From positions 2,383,001 through 2,447,000 of the forward strand of contig NZ_CP051183.1 of the NCBI RefSeq assembly GCF_012295615.1: a stretch of 64,000 nt of DNA. Reading direction: 5' to 3'. Made by a program: the position numbers and the translations under genes. Positions 46,681-55,519 of the stretch are shown here, in pieces (position 1 is the first letter of the stretch; each line of letters begins with the position of its first letter). Source of the stretch: Bermanella marisrubri (GTDB lineage Bacteria > Pseudomonadota > Gammaproteobacteria > Pseudomonadales > Oceanobacteraceae). Below the pieces are notes generated by a model that worked only from the letters and a program-made list of their open reading frames with translations, made no database searches and had not been told where the DNA came from.

Positions 46681-47415
46681 ATGCAAGCTGCATTATCAAC
46701 CGCTACAGTGCCGCTGTCTGGATATTTTACTCAGGACACTACAGACCTTGAGCAAGCGTTTGCATTACGTTATCAGGTCTTTACTGAGGCGTTTGGTGCT
46801 GAAATTGAAAGTATTGACGGTCTGGATCAAGATGAATTCGATAATAATTGCCTACATATCGTGGTGAAAGACCTCGCCAGCGAGAGAGTGATTGCATACA
46901 GCCGGGTCATTGCTCATCAATTCCCAAAGTCGAATCGTGAGTTTTATAGTGCAGGTGAGTTTCAACTCGACTCTATTATTGATCAAACCAAGCGCTACAT
47001 CGAAATAGGTCGTACTTGTATCCATCCCGACTATCGAAACGGCGCAGCCATCGCCATGCTGTGGGGACAAATCGGCCAATACATGCTAGACAACGATATC
47101 GATTATCTTATGGGTTGCGCCAGTATTGACCTGCGTCCAGGTATCGCTAAAGCCTTAGCCGTTATGAACTATGTACGACAGCATCATTTAAGCGATGCAC
47201 AGATGCGCGTTGAACCAAAGAAAACCCTGCCGCAAGTAGAATTTGAGCGCTGCAACAAATCGGACTTACCTCCCCTGCTGAAAGCTTATCTGCGCATGGG
47301 TTGTGAAGTCTGTGGTGAAGCATTCTGGGATCAATCATTTAACTGCGCGGACGTCTTCCTATTACTGGATCGCAACAAGCTCAACATGCGCTATATGAAG
47401 CATTTTTTACGCTAA
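46681..47415 (+). CDS. olsB: L-ornithine N-acyltransferase OlsB-like
   Basis: 244 residues of the GNAT/autoinducer-synthase-like fold typical of OlsB: ALRYQVFTEAFGAEIESIDGLDQDEFDNNCLHIVV near the N-terminus, RYIEIGRTCIHPDYRNGAAIAMLWG in the acyl-donor region, YLMGCASIDL and a C-terminal PLLKAYLRMGCEVCGEAFWD. It transfers a 3-hydroxyacyl chain from ACP to ornithine, making lyso-ornithine lipid. AAGGAG precedes the ATG. It is followed 15 bp later by a PlsC-type gene, which fits an olsBA operon. Confidence 0.87.
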   Translation: MQAALSTATVPLSGYFTQDTTDLEQAFALRYQVFTEAFGAEIESIDGLDQDEFDNNCLHIVVKDLASERVIAYSRVIAHQFPKSNREFYSAGEFQLDSIIDQTKRYIEIGRTCIHPDYRNGAAIAMLWGQIGQYMLDNDIDYLMGCASIDLRPGIAKALAVMNYVRQHHLSDAQMRVEPKKTLPQVEFERCNKSDLPPLLKAYLRMGCEVCGEAFWDQSFNCADVFLLLDRNKLNMRYMKHFLR

Positions 47416-47430
47416 TTACTGAGACCCATT

Positions 47431-48264
47431 ATGCGGATAATTCGTTGTCTTTTGGCTCCACTTAAGCTCTTGAGCATCTTGGTACTACTGATCACCTTGT
47501 TGCTCACTCTCATTATCATTTATCTTTGTGTTGGCAATAGTCAACGCCGTCAAGAATGGATGCAAAACAGTAAGTCCTTTATTTGTCAGCGTTTGCTCAG
47601 CGTATTGAACATTCGTATTCAACGCATTGGACAAGCTGATCCACAAGCAAAACTCTGGGTTGCTAATCACATCTCTTGGCTCGATATTCTGATGTTCACC
47701 TCGCTCAAAAAGATGCACTTCATTGCCAAGTCTGAGGTTCGATCTTGGCCACTTGTGGGGTTCGTCACGAGCTTATTGGGGACCGTGTTCATTCGCCGTC
47801 ACAACAAGTTTCAGGTCTATCGCTCCTTACCGCGGGCACAGTCGATTATTAGTAAGCAAGAACGTTTATTTGTATTTCCAGAAGGTACAACCAGTAGTGG
47901 CCGAAAAACCGAATTTTTCTACCCTATGATGTTTGAAATCGCAGTGCGTGAACGAACTCGCGTACAACCTATCGCCCTGCGCTATTGGAATGCCGATGAT
48001 AAACCTTGTGACTCTGCACCGTTTGTAGACGATGATGGCATTGTCGGGAATATTCTAGAACTAGCTCGACAAAAGCATACTCTGGTGGAGGTATATTATT
48101 TACCGAGTTTAGATGGGGAAACCATGGACCGAAAACAGCTTGCACAAACCAGTCAGGCCAATATCGATCGCATTTTAAAACGCCAACATCCCTATTATAG
48201 TTACGATGACTTGTCGGCTTTTGAATCTGAAAGCAACCCAAATTCAAAATATGAGTTAGAATAG
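47431..48264 (+). CDS. olsA: Lyso-ornithine lipid O-acyltransferase OlsA-like (PlsC family)
   Basis: 277 residues with one N-terminal membrane helix (about residues 10-32). PlsC motifs: NHISWLDI (HX4D, about residue 76), FPEGTTSSG (about 149) and PIALRY (about 182). It would add the second acyl chain to lyso-ornithine lipid, completing the phosphorus-free membrane lipid made by OlsB. A general 1-acylglycerol-3-phosphate acyltransferase is the alternative, but the olsB neighbour favours OlsA. The DUF4442 gene follows 29 bp later. Confidence 0.82.
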   Translation: MRIIRCLLAPLKLLSILVLLITLLLTLIIIYLCVGNSQRRQEWMQNSKSFICQRLLSVLNIRIQRIGQADPQAKLWVANHISWLDILMFTSLKKMHFIAKSEVRSWPLVGFVTSLLGTVFIRRHNKFQVYRSLPRAQSIISKQERLFVFPEGTTSSGRKTEFFYPMMFEIAVRERTRVQPIALRYWNADDKPCDSAPFVDDDGIVGNILELARQKHTLVEVYYLPSLDGETMDRKQLAQTSQANIDRILKRQHPYYSYDDLSAFESESNPNSKYELE

Positions 48265-48293
48265 GCGCTTTAAGTCCTATCTAACTCGTTTTT

Positions 48294-48779
48294 ATGAAAA
48301 AAAATCTCGTTCAGTTTTTCAACCAACCACGCTTCTTGCGTCATGTTTTAAACTGGTACGGCCCCTATCGTGGTGCCGGTGTTAAGGTAAAACACCTAGC
48401 CGATGACTACTCCAGTGCCACCGTTGAAATGCCATTGCGCTGGTACAATCGCAACTATGTTGGCACTCACTTTGGGGGCAGCCTTTACTCAATGGTCGAC
48501 CCATTCCATATGCTATTGGTTATGAATCAATTGGGCCCTGAATACATCGTTTGGGACAAAGAGGCCAAAATCGAATTCATTAGCCCTGGTCGTGGCACTG
48601 TGATTGCGCATTTTGAAGTCAGCCCAGAACACTTGGACGATATTAAAGCAAAAACCGAGGATGGACAGAAATATCTACCTGAATTTGAAGTAGAGGTCCG
48701 GGCTGAAGACGGCACCTTGGTTGCCAAAGCCATTAAAACCCTTTATGTGCGTAAAAAACCGCAAAAGGCCAAGTCTTAG
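48294..48779 (+). CDS. Hot-dog-fold (thioesterase-like) DUF4442 protein
   Basis: 161 residues. The sequence VEMPLRWYNRNYVGTHFGGSLYSMVDPFHMLLVM with IVWDKEAKIEFISPGRGTV and a basic tail is characteristic of DUF4442, a hot-dog fold related to acyl-CoA thioesterases. It sits just after olsBA and may act on acyl-CoA or acyl-ACP, but that is inferred. No canonical Asp/Glu catalytic pair is assigned with confidence. Confidence 0.85.
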   Translation: MKKNLVQFFNQPRFLRHVLNWYGPYRGAGVKVKHLADDYSSATVEMPLRWYNRNYVGTHFGGSLYSMVDPFHMLLVMNQLGPEYIVWDKEAKIEFISPGRGTVIAHFEVSPEHLDDIKAKTEDGQKYLPEFEVEVRAEDGTLVAKAIKTLYVRKKPQKAKS

Positions 48780-48889
48780 CGTTCATTACAGTACCCAAGG
48801 ATGGTAACAACTTTTTATCCATCCTCTTACGCAAACCTGCCAGCCTTGTCTAAACTGAATTCCAGTGAGTATTGTTTTTGAGGTAATGT

Positions 48890-49210
48890 ATGGCAGTCAG
48901 TATTGCTAAGGCATCGGTTTATTTAGACGAGTTATTGAGCTGTATAGAGAATATCTATTGGGAAGCCAACGATATTCCCAGCAAAGACGTGTGCTTTAAT
49001 TTAATTCGGCTTTTACAGAGCGAACTCACTGAGCTCAACAAGGTATCCGTGCAAGATCACCACTATGATTATGAGATCATTGCTTATCCGCCAACCACAG
49101 TGATAGAAGCGGTAGAAGCCTTACAATCCCACCTAAAAAATATGGTGCTGCGCACTCAAACTCGGGTACAAGTCATGCCGTTGTTGGAAAACAGAAACGA
49201 CTATTTTTAA
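48890..49210 (+). CDS. Small conserved hypothetical protein
   Basis: 106 residues, mostly helical, cytoplasmic, with no signal or membrane segment (SVYLDELLSCIENIYWEANDI, CFNLIRLLQSELTELNK, VIEAVEALQSHLKNMVLR). I do not recognise a family. The last four bases overlap the end of the convergent diguanylate cyclase gene. The ATG follows GAGGTAATGT. Confidence 0.6.
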   Translation: MAVSIAKASVYLDELLSCIENIYWEANDIPSKDVCFNLIRLLQSELTELNKVSVQDHHYDYEIIAYPPTTVIEAVEALQSHLKNMVLRTQTRVQVMPLLENRNDYF

Positions 49211-50079
49211 TCCGCAAAAATATGCGGACTACTGCTGACCTCTGATACCACGCAGTTGCGACCTTTCGCCTTAGCCTCATAAAGCGCATCATCGGCATGA
49301 CTCTGGAAATTCACTAATCGATCTTTTGCCGTTGGCGTAACACATGCGATTCCCGCACTCAATGTGACCACGCCAAAAGGTGTTTCTTCATTCAAAATAC
49401 CTAGGCTGCTGACGCGCTTTAAGATTCGGTTTGCGACGTGAACAGCCCCGATTTTTGGCGTGTCGGGCAAAATAATCGCAAATTCCTCGCCACCAATGCG
49501 CGCCACCGTGTCGTGAGGACGTACGGCTTCTTCTTGAAAAACTTTGGCTATTTCACGCAAACACTGATCCCCTGCCAAGTGACCGTAGGTATCGTTAAAT
49601 ACCTTAAAATGATCAACATCCAGTAACAAAAGCGTGCATGGCGTTTGCTGACGAATACTTTGACGCCAGCAACGATCTAAGTCTTCATCGTATTTCCGAC
49701 GATTGAATACACCAGTGAGGTTGTCAGTGATACTCAGGCTTTCTAGCTTTTGCACATGCTCTAAACGCTGCACATGGAGAGATAGTCGAAGGATAAGATT
49801 GGTTGCGGGTAACTGCTGATGGGCATAATCCAAGGCACCGCTCATCAGAACCTCTCGTTCATGATCGGCCTCATATGTCTCATCTAACACCACGGTCGAC
49901 AACGGCACGGGCTGACCAAGCTGACGCTGATAGCGAAAAGTTGCCATATCCCAAATGTGTAAATGCGCATCTTGTGAGTGTCCTAACTCTAACTGAACGC
50001 AGTCTTTAAGCCATTGCTTAAGACGCATGCTCAACTCACTGTGTGCTATTTGGATGTCGACAAGGAAATTATCCTTCAT
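49207..50079 (-). CDS. Diguanylate cyclase (GGDEF)
   Basis: 290 residues from the ATG at 50079, preceded by AAAGGGG. The N-terminal about 115 residues form a degenerate receiver-like or unknown domain (HIWDMATFRYQRQLGQPVPLSTVVLD). The GGDEF domain shows SITDNLTGVFNRRKYDED, DVDHFKVFNDTYGHLAGD and RIGGEEFAIILPDT, with an RPHD inhibitory I-site five residues before GGEEF. Both the active and the feedback site are intact, so it should make cyclic-di-GMP. Confidence 0.93.
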   Translation of the reverse strand: MKDNFLVDIQIAHSELSMRLKQWLKDCVQLELGHSQDAHLHIWDMATFRYQRQLGQPVPLSTVVLDETYEADHEREVLMSGALDYAHQQLPATNLILRLSLHVQRLEHVQKLESLSITDNLTGVFNRRKYDEDLDRCWRQSIRQQTPCTLLLLDVDHFKVFNDTYGHLAGDQCLREIAKVFQEEAVRPHDTVARIGGEEFAIILPDTPKIGAVHVANRILKRVSSLGILNEETPFGVVTLSAGIACVTPTAKDRLVNFQSHADDALYEAKAKGRNCVVSEVSSSPHIFAD

Positions 50080-50391
50080 GAACACCCCTTTCAATATTGG
50101 CTTTCAATGCCGCCCCCACTTTCCTTAAAGCAACGCTAAGTAACGGTTTTTATTGCTTTTTTATTGCTAATAATGGGCGCATACTTTACCCCATAAACCA
50201 TGTGGCTAACATTGAAATCACCCTCTAATAAACAATAGTTCTAAGGGTTTTCGGCGCGCTTGTGACACGACACACCTTTCAGGTACACAATCATCCTGTC
50301 CTATCCTTACCCATTTGGGATAAGTACCTTAACGCCACGACATTTGACGATTACAATGCGTCACTCAAACAGAATGAAAATGAGGATGCAC

Positions 50392-50730
50392 ATGGCTCTG
50401 GTTTATTCCACCGAAACTGGACAATTATGCCCAAGCTGCGAACAACCCAAAGATGAATGCACCTGCAAACAAGGCTCTGCTCCCGAAAGCGACGGGATTT
50501 TACGAGTACAGCGAGAAAAAAAAGGCCGCGGAGGTAAGACTGTTACCTTAATTCAGGGATATGACGGTGATAAAAAAGCATACAGCCTGCTTCTCAAACA
50601 AATGAAGAAGCGCTTCGGCTGCGGCGGCGCGGTAAAAAATTGGGTAATTGAACTTCAAGGTGATTTAGCCGACCAAAGCGTTGATTATTTACAAAAACTG
50701 GGACATACCGTCAAAAAAAGCGGCGGCTAA
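50392..50730 (+). CDS. yciH: YciH/SUI1-family translation factor
   Basis: 112 residues from the ATG at 50392 (GAGGA upstream; earlier Met codons lack a site). An N-terminal Cys-rich segment CPSCEQPKDECTC may bind zinc; the SUI1/eIF1-like core has REKKGRGGKTVTLIQGYDGD, KKRFGCGGAVKNWVIELQGD and a C-terminal LQKLGHTVKKSGG. It is expected to act on start-site selection on the ribosome, as E. coli YciH does. Confidence 0.9.
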   Translation: MALVYSTETGQLCPSCEQPKDECTCKQGSAPESDGILRVQREKKGRGGKTVTLIQGYDGDKKAYSLLLKQMKKRFGCGGAVKNWVIELQGDLADQSVDYLQKLGHTVKKSGG

Positions 50731-50794
50731 TCGCTAGAATGGCCCATATCGCATATACTTAGGCGAGGAAATAAGCGTTCGCCGCGGAGATCAC

Positions 50795-51151
50795 ATGGAA
50801 TTAAGCATTCACACAATAAGTTGGTTAGGCCGCCCCAAAAAGCCAGTATCAGCTAAAGCGATTAAATTTAATCGCTATTCACTGATTTTCCAAAGCCGCG
50901 TTCGCTTAAAACCCGGTCAACTTGTGTTCATCAATTTATCCGCAGGCACCCATAGTTTGCGTGAGGTCAATGCTCGAGTCGAAAACTGCGAAAAAGCAGG
51001 TCCACACTTCCAAACTCAAGTAAAGTTCGTTCTTGAAAGACCTGATAAGCAACCATATAGGGAAGCGATATCAGTCCTTAAAGCAATCGAAAATGCCGTT
51101 CCACCTTCAATCAGAGCTCCTCTGCATATGCAGGAGCTTAGTCACGCATAA
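50795..51151 (+). CDS. Degenerate PilZ-like small protein
   Basis: 118 residues with a beta-rich PilZ-like pattern (KPVSAKAIKFNRYSLIFQSRVRLKPGQLVFINLS, then VNARVENCEKAGPHFQTQVKFV). The cyclic-di-GMP signatures RxxxR and (D/N)xSxxG are not clearly present, so binding is doubtful. It lies upstream of ackA without an obvious terminator. The family call is by shape and pattern only. Confidence 0.5.
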   Translation: MELSIHTISWLGRPKKPVSAKAIKFNRYSLIFQSRVRLKPGQLVFINLSAGTHSLREVNARVENCEKAGPHFQTQVKFVLERPDKQPYREAISVLKAIENAVPPSIRAPLHMQELSHA

Positions 51152-51177
51152 CCCGTCAATAGATATCAAGGATTCTA

Positions 51178-52386
51178 ATGACTGCTCAACAAAACATTTT
51201 GGTTTTAAACCTAGGAAGTTCCTCACTTAAATTTGCTGTCATTCAACCACAAAGCGGACACGTTGCCTTGAGTGGTTTAGCAGAAAGACTTGGCAATGAC
51301 GCGCGGTTTGAATACAAATTCGACGATCAAAAACATGATATAGAGCTCGCTAATGGCGCCGTACATAAAGATGCCATAAGTACGTTGATTTCCACTTTAG
51401 AGCAAAACAACTTACTCACAACACTAGCTGGTGTTGGACATCGTGTTGTTCATGGTGGTGAGACCTTTAGCGAATCCATGCTGATTACCCAAGAAAACAT
51501 TGAAAAACTGGATCAGTTGAATCATTTAGCCCCTTTGCATAACCCCGTTAACATGGAAGGTATTCATAGCATCAGCGAACTATTGCCACAAATTCATCAG
51601 GTTGCTGTCTTTGATACTGCATTTCATCAAACCATGGAAGACAAAGCTTATTTGTATGCACTGCCTTACGAACTATACGAACAACATGCTATTCGTCGCT
51701 ATGGTTTCCATGGCACCAGTTATCGTTATGTGAGCCAAAAAGCAGCGCAACAACTAGGCATCAGTCAATCTGATAGCCAGTTCTTAATCGCGCATTTAGG
51801 CAACGGTTGTAGTGCCTGTGCAGTGAAAAACGGCGAAAGTGTAGATACCAGTATGGGCCTAACACCACTTGAAGGTTTACCTATGGGTACACGCAGTGGT
51901 GATCTGGATCCTGGTCTAAGTGAGTACCTAAATCAACAATTAGACATGACCCAAGATGACATCATGACCCTATACAACAAACAGAGTGGTCTACTCGGGG
52001 TATCAGGTATTAGCAATGATATGCGTACTATTCAGCAACATGCAGAAAAAGGCGATAGACGTGCCAATCTCGCCATTGAATTATTTGCTTATAAAATCGC
52101 GCGTTACTTGGGTGCTCTAGCGACCAATCTTGAACGCATTGATGCGCTCGTTTTTACCGGGGGTATTGGTGAAAACGATGCATTAACTCGAAGTTTAATT
52201 CTTGAACAGATGACAATATTCGGTTTTAAGCTGGATGGTGAGCGAAATCAACAAAATGGCGATGAAAGCGGTCGTATTACAAGTGATGACAGTACTCTAG
52301 CAATGGTCGTTGCCACGAATGAAGAAATGATGATCGCGCAAGACACGCAAAGCATCATCGCACAGTTACAGGACGAAGGAGCGTAA
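51178..52386 (+). CDS. ackA: Acetate kinase
   Basis: 402 residues, the normal length. LNLGSSSLKFAVI at the N-terminus, HRVVHGG, FDTAFHQTM, HLGNGCSACAV and FTGGIGENDA are the acetokinase signatures. It interconverts acetyl phosphate and acetate with ADP/ATP. pta starts 3 bp later. Confidence 0.97.
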   Translation: MTAQQNILVLNLGSSSLKFAVIQPQSGHVALSGLAERLGNDARFEYKFDDQKHDIELANGAVHKDAISTLISTLEQNNLLTTLAGVGHRVVHGGETFSESMLITQENIEKLDQLNHLAPLHNPVNMEGIHSISELLPQIHQVAVFDTAFHQTMEDKAYLYALPYELYEQHAIRRYGFHGTSYRYVSQKAAQQLGISQSDSQFLIAHLGNGCSACAVKNGESVDTSMGLTPLEGLPMGTRSGDLDPGLSEYLNQQLDMTQDDIMTLYNKQSGLLGVSGISNDMRTIQQHAEKGDRRANLAIELFAYKIARYLGALATNLERIDALVFTGGIGENDALTRSLILEQMTIFGFKLDGERNQQNGDESGRITSDDSTLAMVVATNEEMMIAQDTQSIIAQLQDEGA

Positions 52387-52389
52387 TCC

Positions 52390-54522
52390 ATGCAGCATAC
52401 GTTTTTCATTGCGCCGACGGAAATGAAAACCGGACTCACGTCCATTACATTGGGACTCATGCGCGCACTAGATCAACTGGGCGTAAAAGTCGCCGCATGC
52501 AAACCTATTTCTCGCGAACAATACGACAATACTCACCGTTCGATAGAATTAATCGCCGCCGCCAGTGGCAAGCAACCACCCACTCCCATTAGCTTGCCAG
52601 AAGCACAAAAAATGATGAGCGATAAAAAACATGATCGCCTCATGGAAGAAGTGGTTGCCATGCACCATAAGATCGCCAAAGACGTCGATGTGGTGATTGT
52701 CGAGGGTGTCGAACCTGATAGAAATGAACCCTACGCGTTGCGTCTGAATGTAGAAATGGCAAAAACATTGGACGCAGAAGTCATTCTCGTGGCTGCACCT
52801 AATGATCGTGATCAAAAAGCCTTGGCAAGCCATGTGGATATGGCGAAGAACCTTTACGGTGGTGACAAAAACCAAAAGCTATTGGGTATTATCCTGAATA
52901 AAATTAATGCCCCTGCAAACCGCAGTATTCCAATTAAAACGCAGGAGGGACCAGAACCTACGCCACTCAGTTTGGACGAACTCAAAGCGTCCTATAAATC
53001 TTTGGAAACCGATCATTTTAAATTGCTTGGCCTTATTCCATGGGATTCTGATTTGGTTGCACCGCGAACCAAAGATATTGCCAATTACTTACAAGCTGAT
53101 GTCATCAGTGCGGCCAATATGGAGGACGCCCGTGTTAAACGCATCAGTCTTTGCGCACGTACTGTTCCTAACATGATTACAGCTTTACAACCTGGCGCCC
53201 TCATTGTGACACCAGGTGACCGCGAAGACATATTGCTAGCCGCTGCTATGGCTGCACAAAACGGCATGCCCTTGGCGGGCCTTTTATTTACCAGCGATCT
53301 TGATCCAGACGAACGTGTCATGGGGCTCATCGCGCCCGCTCTAGCCCATATGCCAGTGCTGAAAGTAAGCACAGACACCTTCACAACAGCAACACAGCTA
53401 GCCAGTATGGACGATGGTGTTAAAGCCAGCGACCCACAGCGTATGAACGCGATCATGACGCACATGGCAGAGCACTTGGACAGTGAATATCTAGCAGCGC
53501 GTTTAGAAGTAGACCATCACGTGCGACTCAGTCCTGCAGCCTTCCGTTACCAACTTGTGCAGCTTGCCAGCCAAGCCAATAAGCGCATCGTATTGCCAGA
53601 GGGTGATGAGCCCCGAACCATTCAGGCAGCCGCCATGTGCCAGCAACGAGGTATTGCACGCTGTGTTCTGCTAGGTAACCCAGAGCGAATTCAACAAGTG
53701 GCAGCAAGTTTAGGTGTAACATTACCGGAAGACCTTGAAATACTCGATCCAGAAGCCATCCGTGAGCGCTATATCGATCCAATGGTCGAGCTACGTAAAC
53801 ACAAAAACCTAACGGCTCCAATGGCAGAGGCACAGCTGGAAGACAATGTCGTATTGGGAACAATGATGCTTGCCCTAGACGAAGTGGATGGTTTAGTCAG
53901 TGGTGCCGTACACACTACAGCGAATACTATTCGTCCTGCACTGCAGATAGTAAAAACCGCTCCAGACGCTAAGCTGGTGTCCTCGGTATTTTTTATGCTG
54001 TTACCAGAACAGGTAATGGTATATGGCGACTGTGCAGTCAACCCAGACCCCAATGCTTCTGAGCTAGCGGATATCGCACTGCAAAGCGCACAAAGTGCAG
54101 AAGCCTTTGGTATCGCCCCCAAAGTTGCCATGATCAGCTACAGCACTGGCTCATCCGGCAGTGGCAGCGATGTGGAAAAAGTACGTGAAGCCACCAGCAT
54201 TGCACAAAAAAACCGGCCCGATCTGCTGATCGATGGGCCACTGCAATATGATGCGGCCACCACCGCAAGCGTAGCCGCATCTAAAGCACCCGATAGTAAG
54301 GTTGCCGGCCAGGCAAGCGTCGTTATTTTCCCTGACCTAAATACAGGTAATACGACCTATAAAGCGGTGCAGCGCAGTGCAAATGTCGTAAGTATTGGCC
54401 CAATGTTGCAAGGTTTGGCAAAACCGGTAAATGATTTGTCCCGTGGTGCTTTAGTAGAAGATATTATCTACACCATTGCACTGACAGCTATCCAAGCGGC
54501 GAATCAAGCCAAAGCAAAATAA
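52390..54522 (+). CDS. pta: Phosphate acetyltransferase (long form)
   Basis: 710 residues: an N-terminal P-loop-like/DRTGG module (about 1-340, IAPTEMKTGLTSITLGLMRAL) and the C-terminal acetyltransferase domain (RIVLPEGDEPRTIQAAAMC, VSGAVHTTANTIRPALQI, AMISYSTGSSGSGSDVEKV). It converts acetyl-CoA to acetyl phosphate. Operon with ackA, ending in a strong terminator. Confidence 0.96.
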   Translation: MQHTFFIAPTEMKTGLTSITLGLMRALDQLGVKVAACKPISREQYDNTHRSIELIAAASGKQPPTPISLPEAQKMMSDKKHDRLMEEVVAMHHKIAKDVDVVIVEGVEPDRNEPYALRLNVEMAKTLDAEVILVAAPNDRDQKALASHVDMAKNLYGGDKNQKLLGIILNKINAPANRSIPIKTQEGPEPTPLSLDELKASYKSLETDHFKLLGLIPWDSDLVAPRTKDIANYLQADVISAANMEDARVKRISLCARTVPNMITALQPGALIVTPGDREDILLAAAMAAQNGMPLAGLLFTSDLDPDERVMGLIAPALAHMPVLKVSTDTFTTATQLASMDDGVKASDPQRMNAIMTHMAEHLDSEYLAARLEVDHHVRLSPAAFRYQLVQLASQANKRIVLPEGDEPRTIQAAAMCQQRGIARCVLLGNPERIQQVAASLGVTLPEDLEILDPEAIRERYIDPMVELRKHKNLTAPMAEAQLEDNVVLGTMMLALDEVDGLVSGAVHTTANTIRPALQIVKTAPDAKLVSSVFFMLLPEQVMVYGDCAVNPDPNASELADIALQSAQSAEAFGIAPKVAMISYSTGSSGSGSDVEKVREATSIAQKNRPDLLIDGPLQYDAATTASVAASKAPDSKVAGQASVVIFPDLNTGNTTYKAVQRSANVVSIGPMLQGLAKPVNDLSRGALVEDIIYTIALTAIQAANQAKAK

Positions 54523-54568
54523 AAACAACAATTAAAAACAATGCTTTCGTAAGATTTTGTTTTGACGC

Positions 54569-54606
54569 AAAGGCACTTTTTTGGATAAAGTGCCTTTTAT
54601 TTTTTT
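54569..54606 (+). terminator. Terminator of ackA-pta
   Basis: AAAGGCACTTT (54569-54579) and AAAGTGCCTTT (54587-54597) form an 11-bp stem with a 7-base loop and a long T-rich tail (54595-54606). The next gene starts 11 bp after it. Confidence 0.9.
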
Positions 54607-54616
54607 GAGTAAACAC

Positions 54617-55519
54617 ATGTTTAATTTTTTACCTGCGCCTATCGTTGGCATCCTCGCTAGTATTTTATTGGTCTCAAACACCCTGATTTGGGCATCTTTA
54701 CTGCTCTTCATGGCAGTGATCAAATTACTATTGCCAATCCCTTTTTTACGTAAATACTTCGATCTTTTGCTGATAAAAATCGCCGAAGTTTGGATCGCTG
54801 GCAACAGCTTTTGGATGTCATTAACACAAAAAACTGACTGGGATGTAAAAGGTCTAGGACAGCTCAATTATCGTGGCTGGTATTTAGTCAACGCCAACCA
54901 CCAAAGCTGGGTGGACATCTTGGTTTTACAGCATGTGTTTAATGGAAAAATTCCGCTACTGAAATTTTTCTTGAAACAAGAACTCATCAAAGTACCAGTC
55001 ATGGGCCTATGCTGGTGGGCATTAGACTTCCCATTCATGAAACGCTATAGCAAAGAATACTTGGAAAAACACCCAGAAATGCGAGGCAAGGATTTGGAAA
55101 CAACTCGTAAATCCTGTGAAAAGTTTGCTCAAGTACCTACGAGTGTTATGAACTTTTTAGAAGGCACGCGCTTTACACCTGCTAAACATGATAAACAGCA
55201 GAGTCCATACAAAAACTTACTAAAACCTCGAGCCGGCGGTCTAGCGTTTGCTCTTAATGCCATGGGCGATAAGTTCCAAAGCATCTTGAATGTCACCATT
55301 GCCTACCCAGAAGGTATCCCAAGTTTTTGGGATTTCCTATGCGGAAAGGTTCACCAAGTCAGTGTGCATATTGAAGAGCTGCCAGTCCCCCAAGCATTCG
55401 TGAGCGGTGATTACAACGAAGATCCGGAATTCCGTCAGCAAGTGCAAAGCTGGGTTGGTGATTTGTGGCAAGAGAAAGACAAGCTATTAGATACGCTTAA
55501 TCATCCTGGCCAAAAATAA
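54617..55519 (+). CDS. YihG-type 1-acyl-glycerol-3-phosphate acyltransferase
   Basis: 300 residues from the ATG at 54617; the frame opens earlier but inside the terminator. One or two N-terminal membrane helices, then NANHQSWVDI (HX4D, about residue 92), NFLEGTRFT (about 177) and a YPEGIPSF segment. The layout matches E. coli YihG, which makes phosphatidic acid. Its last 23 bp overlap the end of the convergent outer-membrane protein gene. Confidence 0.87.
   Translation: MFNFLPAPIVGILASILLVSNTLIWASLLLFMAVIKLLLPIPFLRKYFDLLLIKIAEVWIAGNSFWMSLTQKTDWDVKGLGQLNYRGWYLVNANHQSWVDILVLQHVFNGKIPLLKFFLKQELIKVPVMGLCWWALDFPFMKRYSKEYLEKHPEMRGKDLETTRKSCEKFAQVPTSVMNFLEGTRFTPAKHDKQQSPYKNLLKPRAGGLAFALNAMGDKFQSILNVTIAYPEGIPSFWDFLCGKVHQVSVHIEELPVPQAFVSGDYNEDPEFRQQVQSWVGDLWQEKDKLLDTLNHPGQK

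Noticed and set aside
49207-49210. Assembly error at the 4-bp overlap of convergent gene ends
   Set aside because: Similar short tail-to-tail overlaps occur at 55497-55519 and 58325-58328, so this is normal dense packing.
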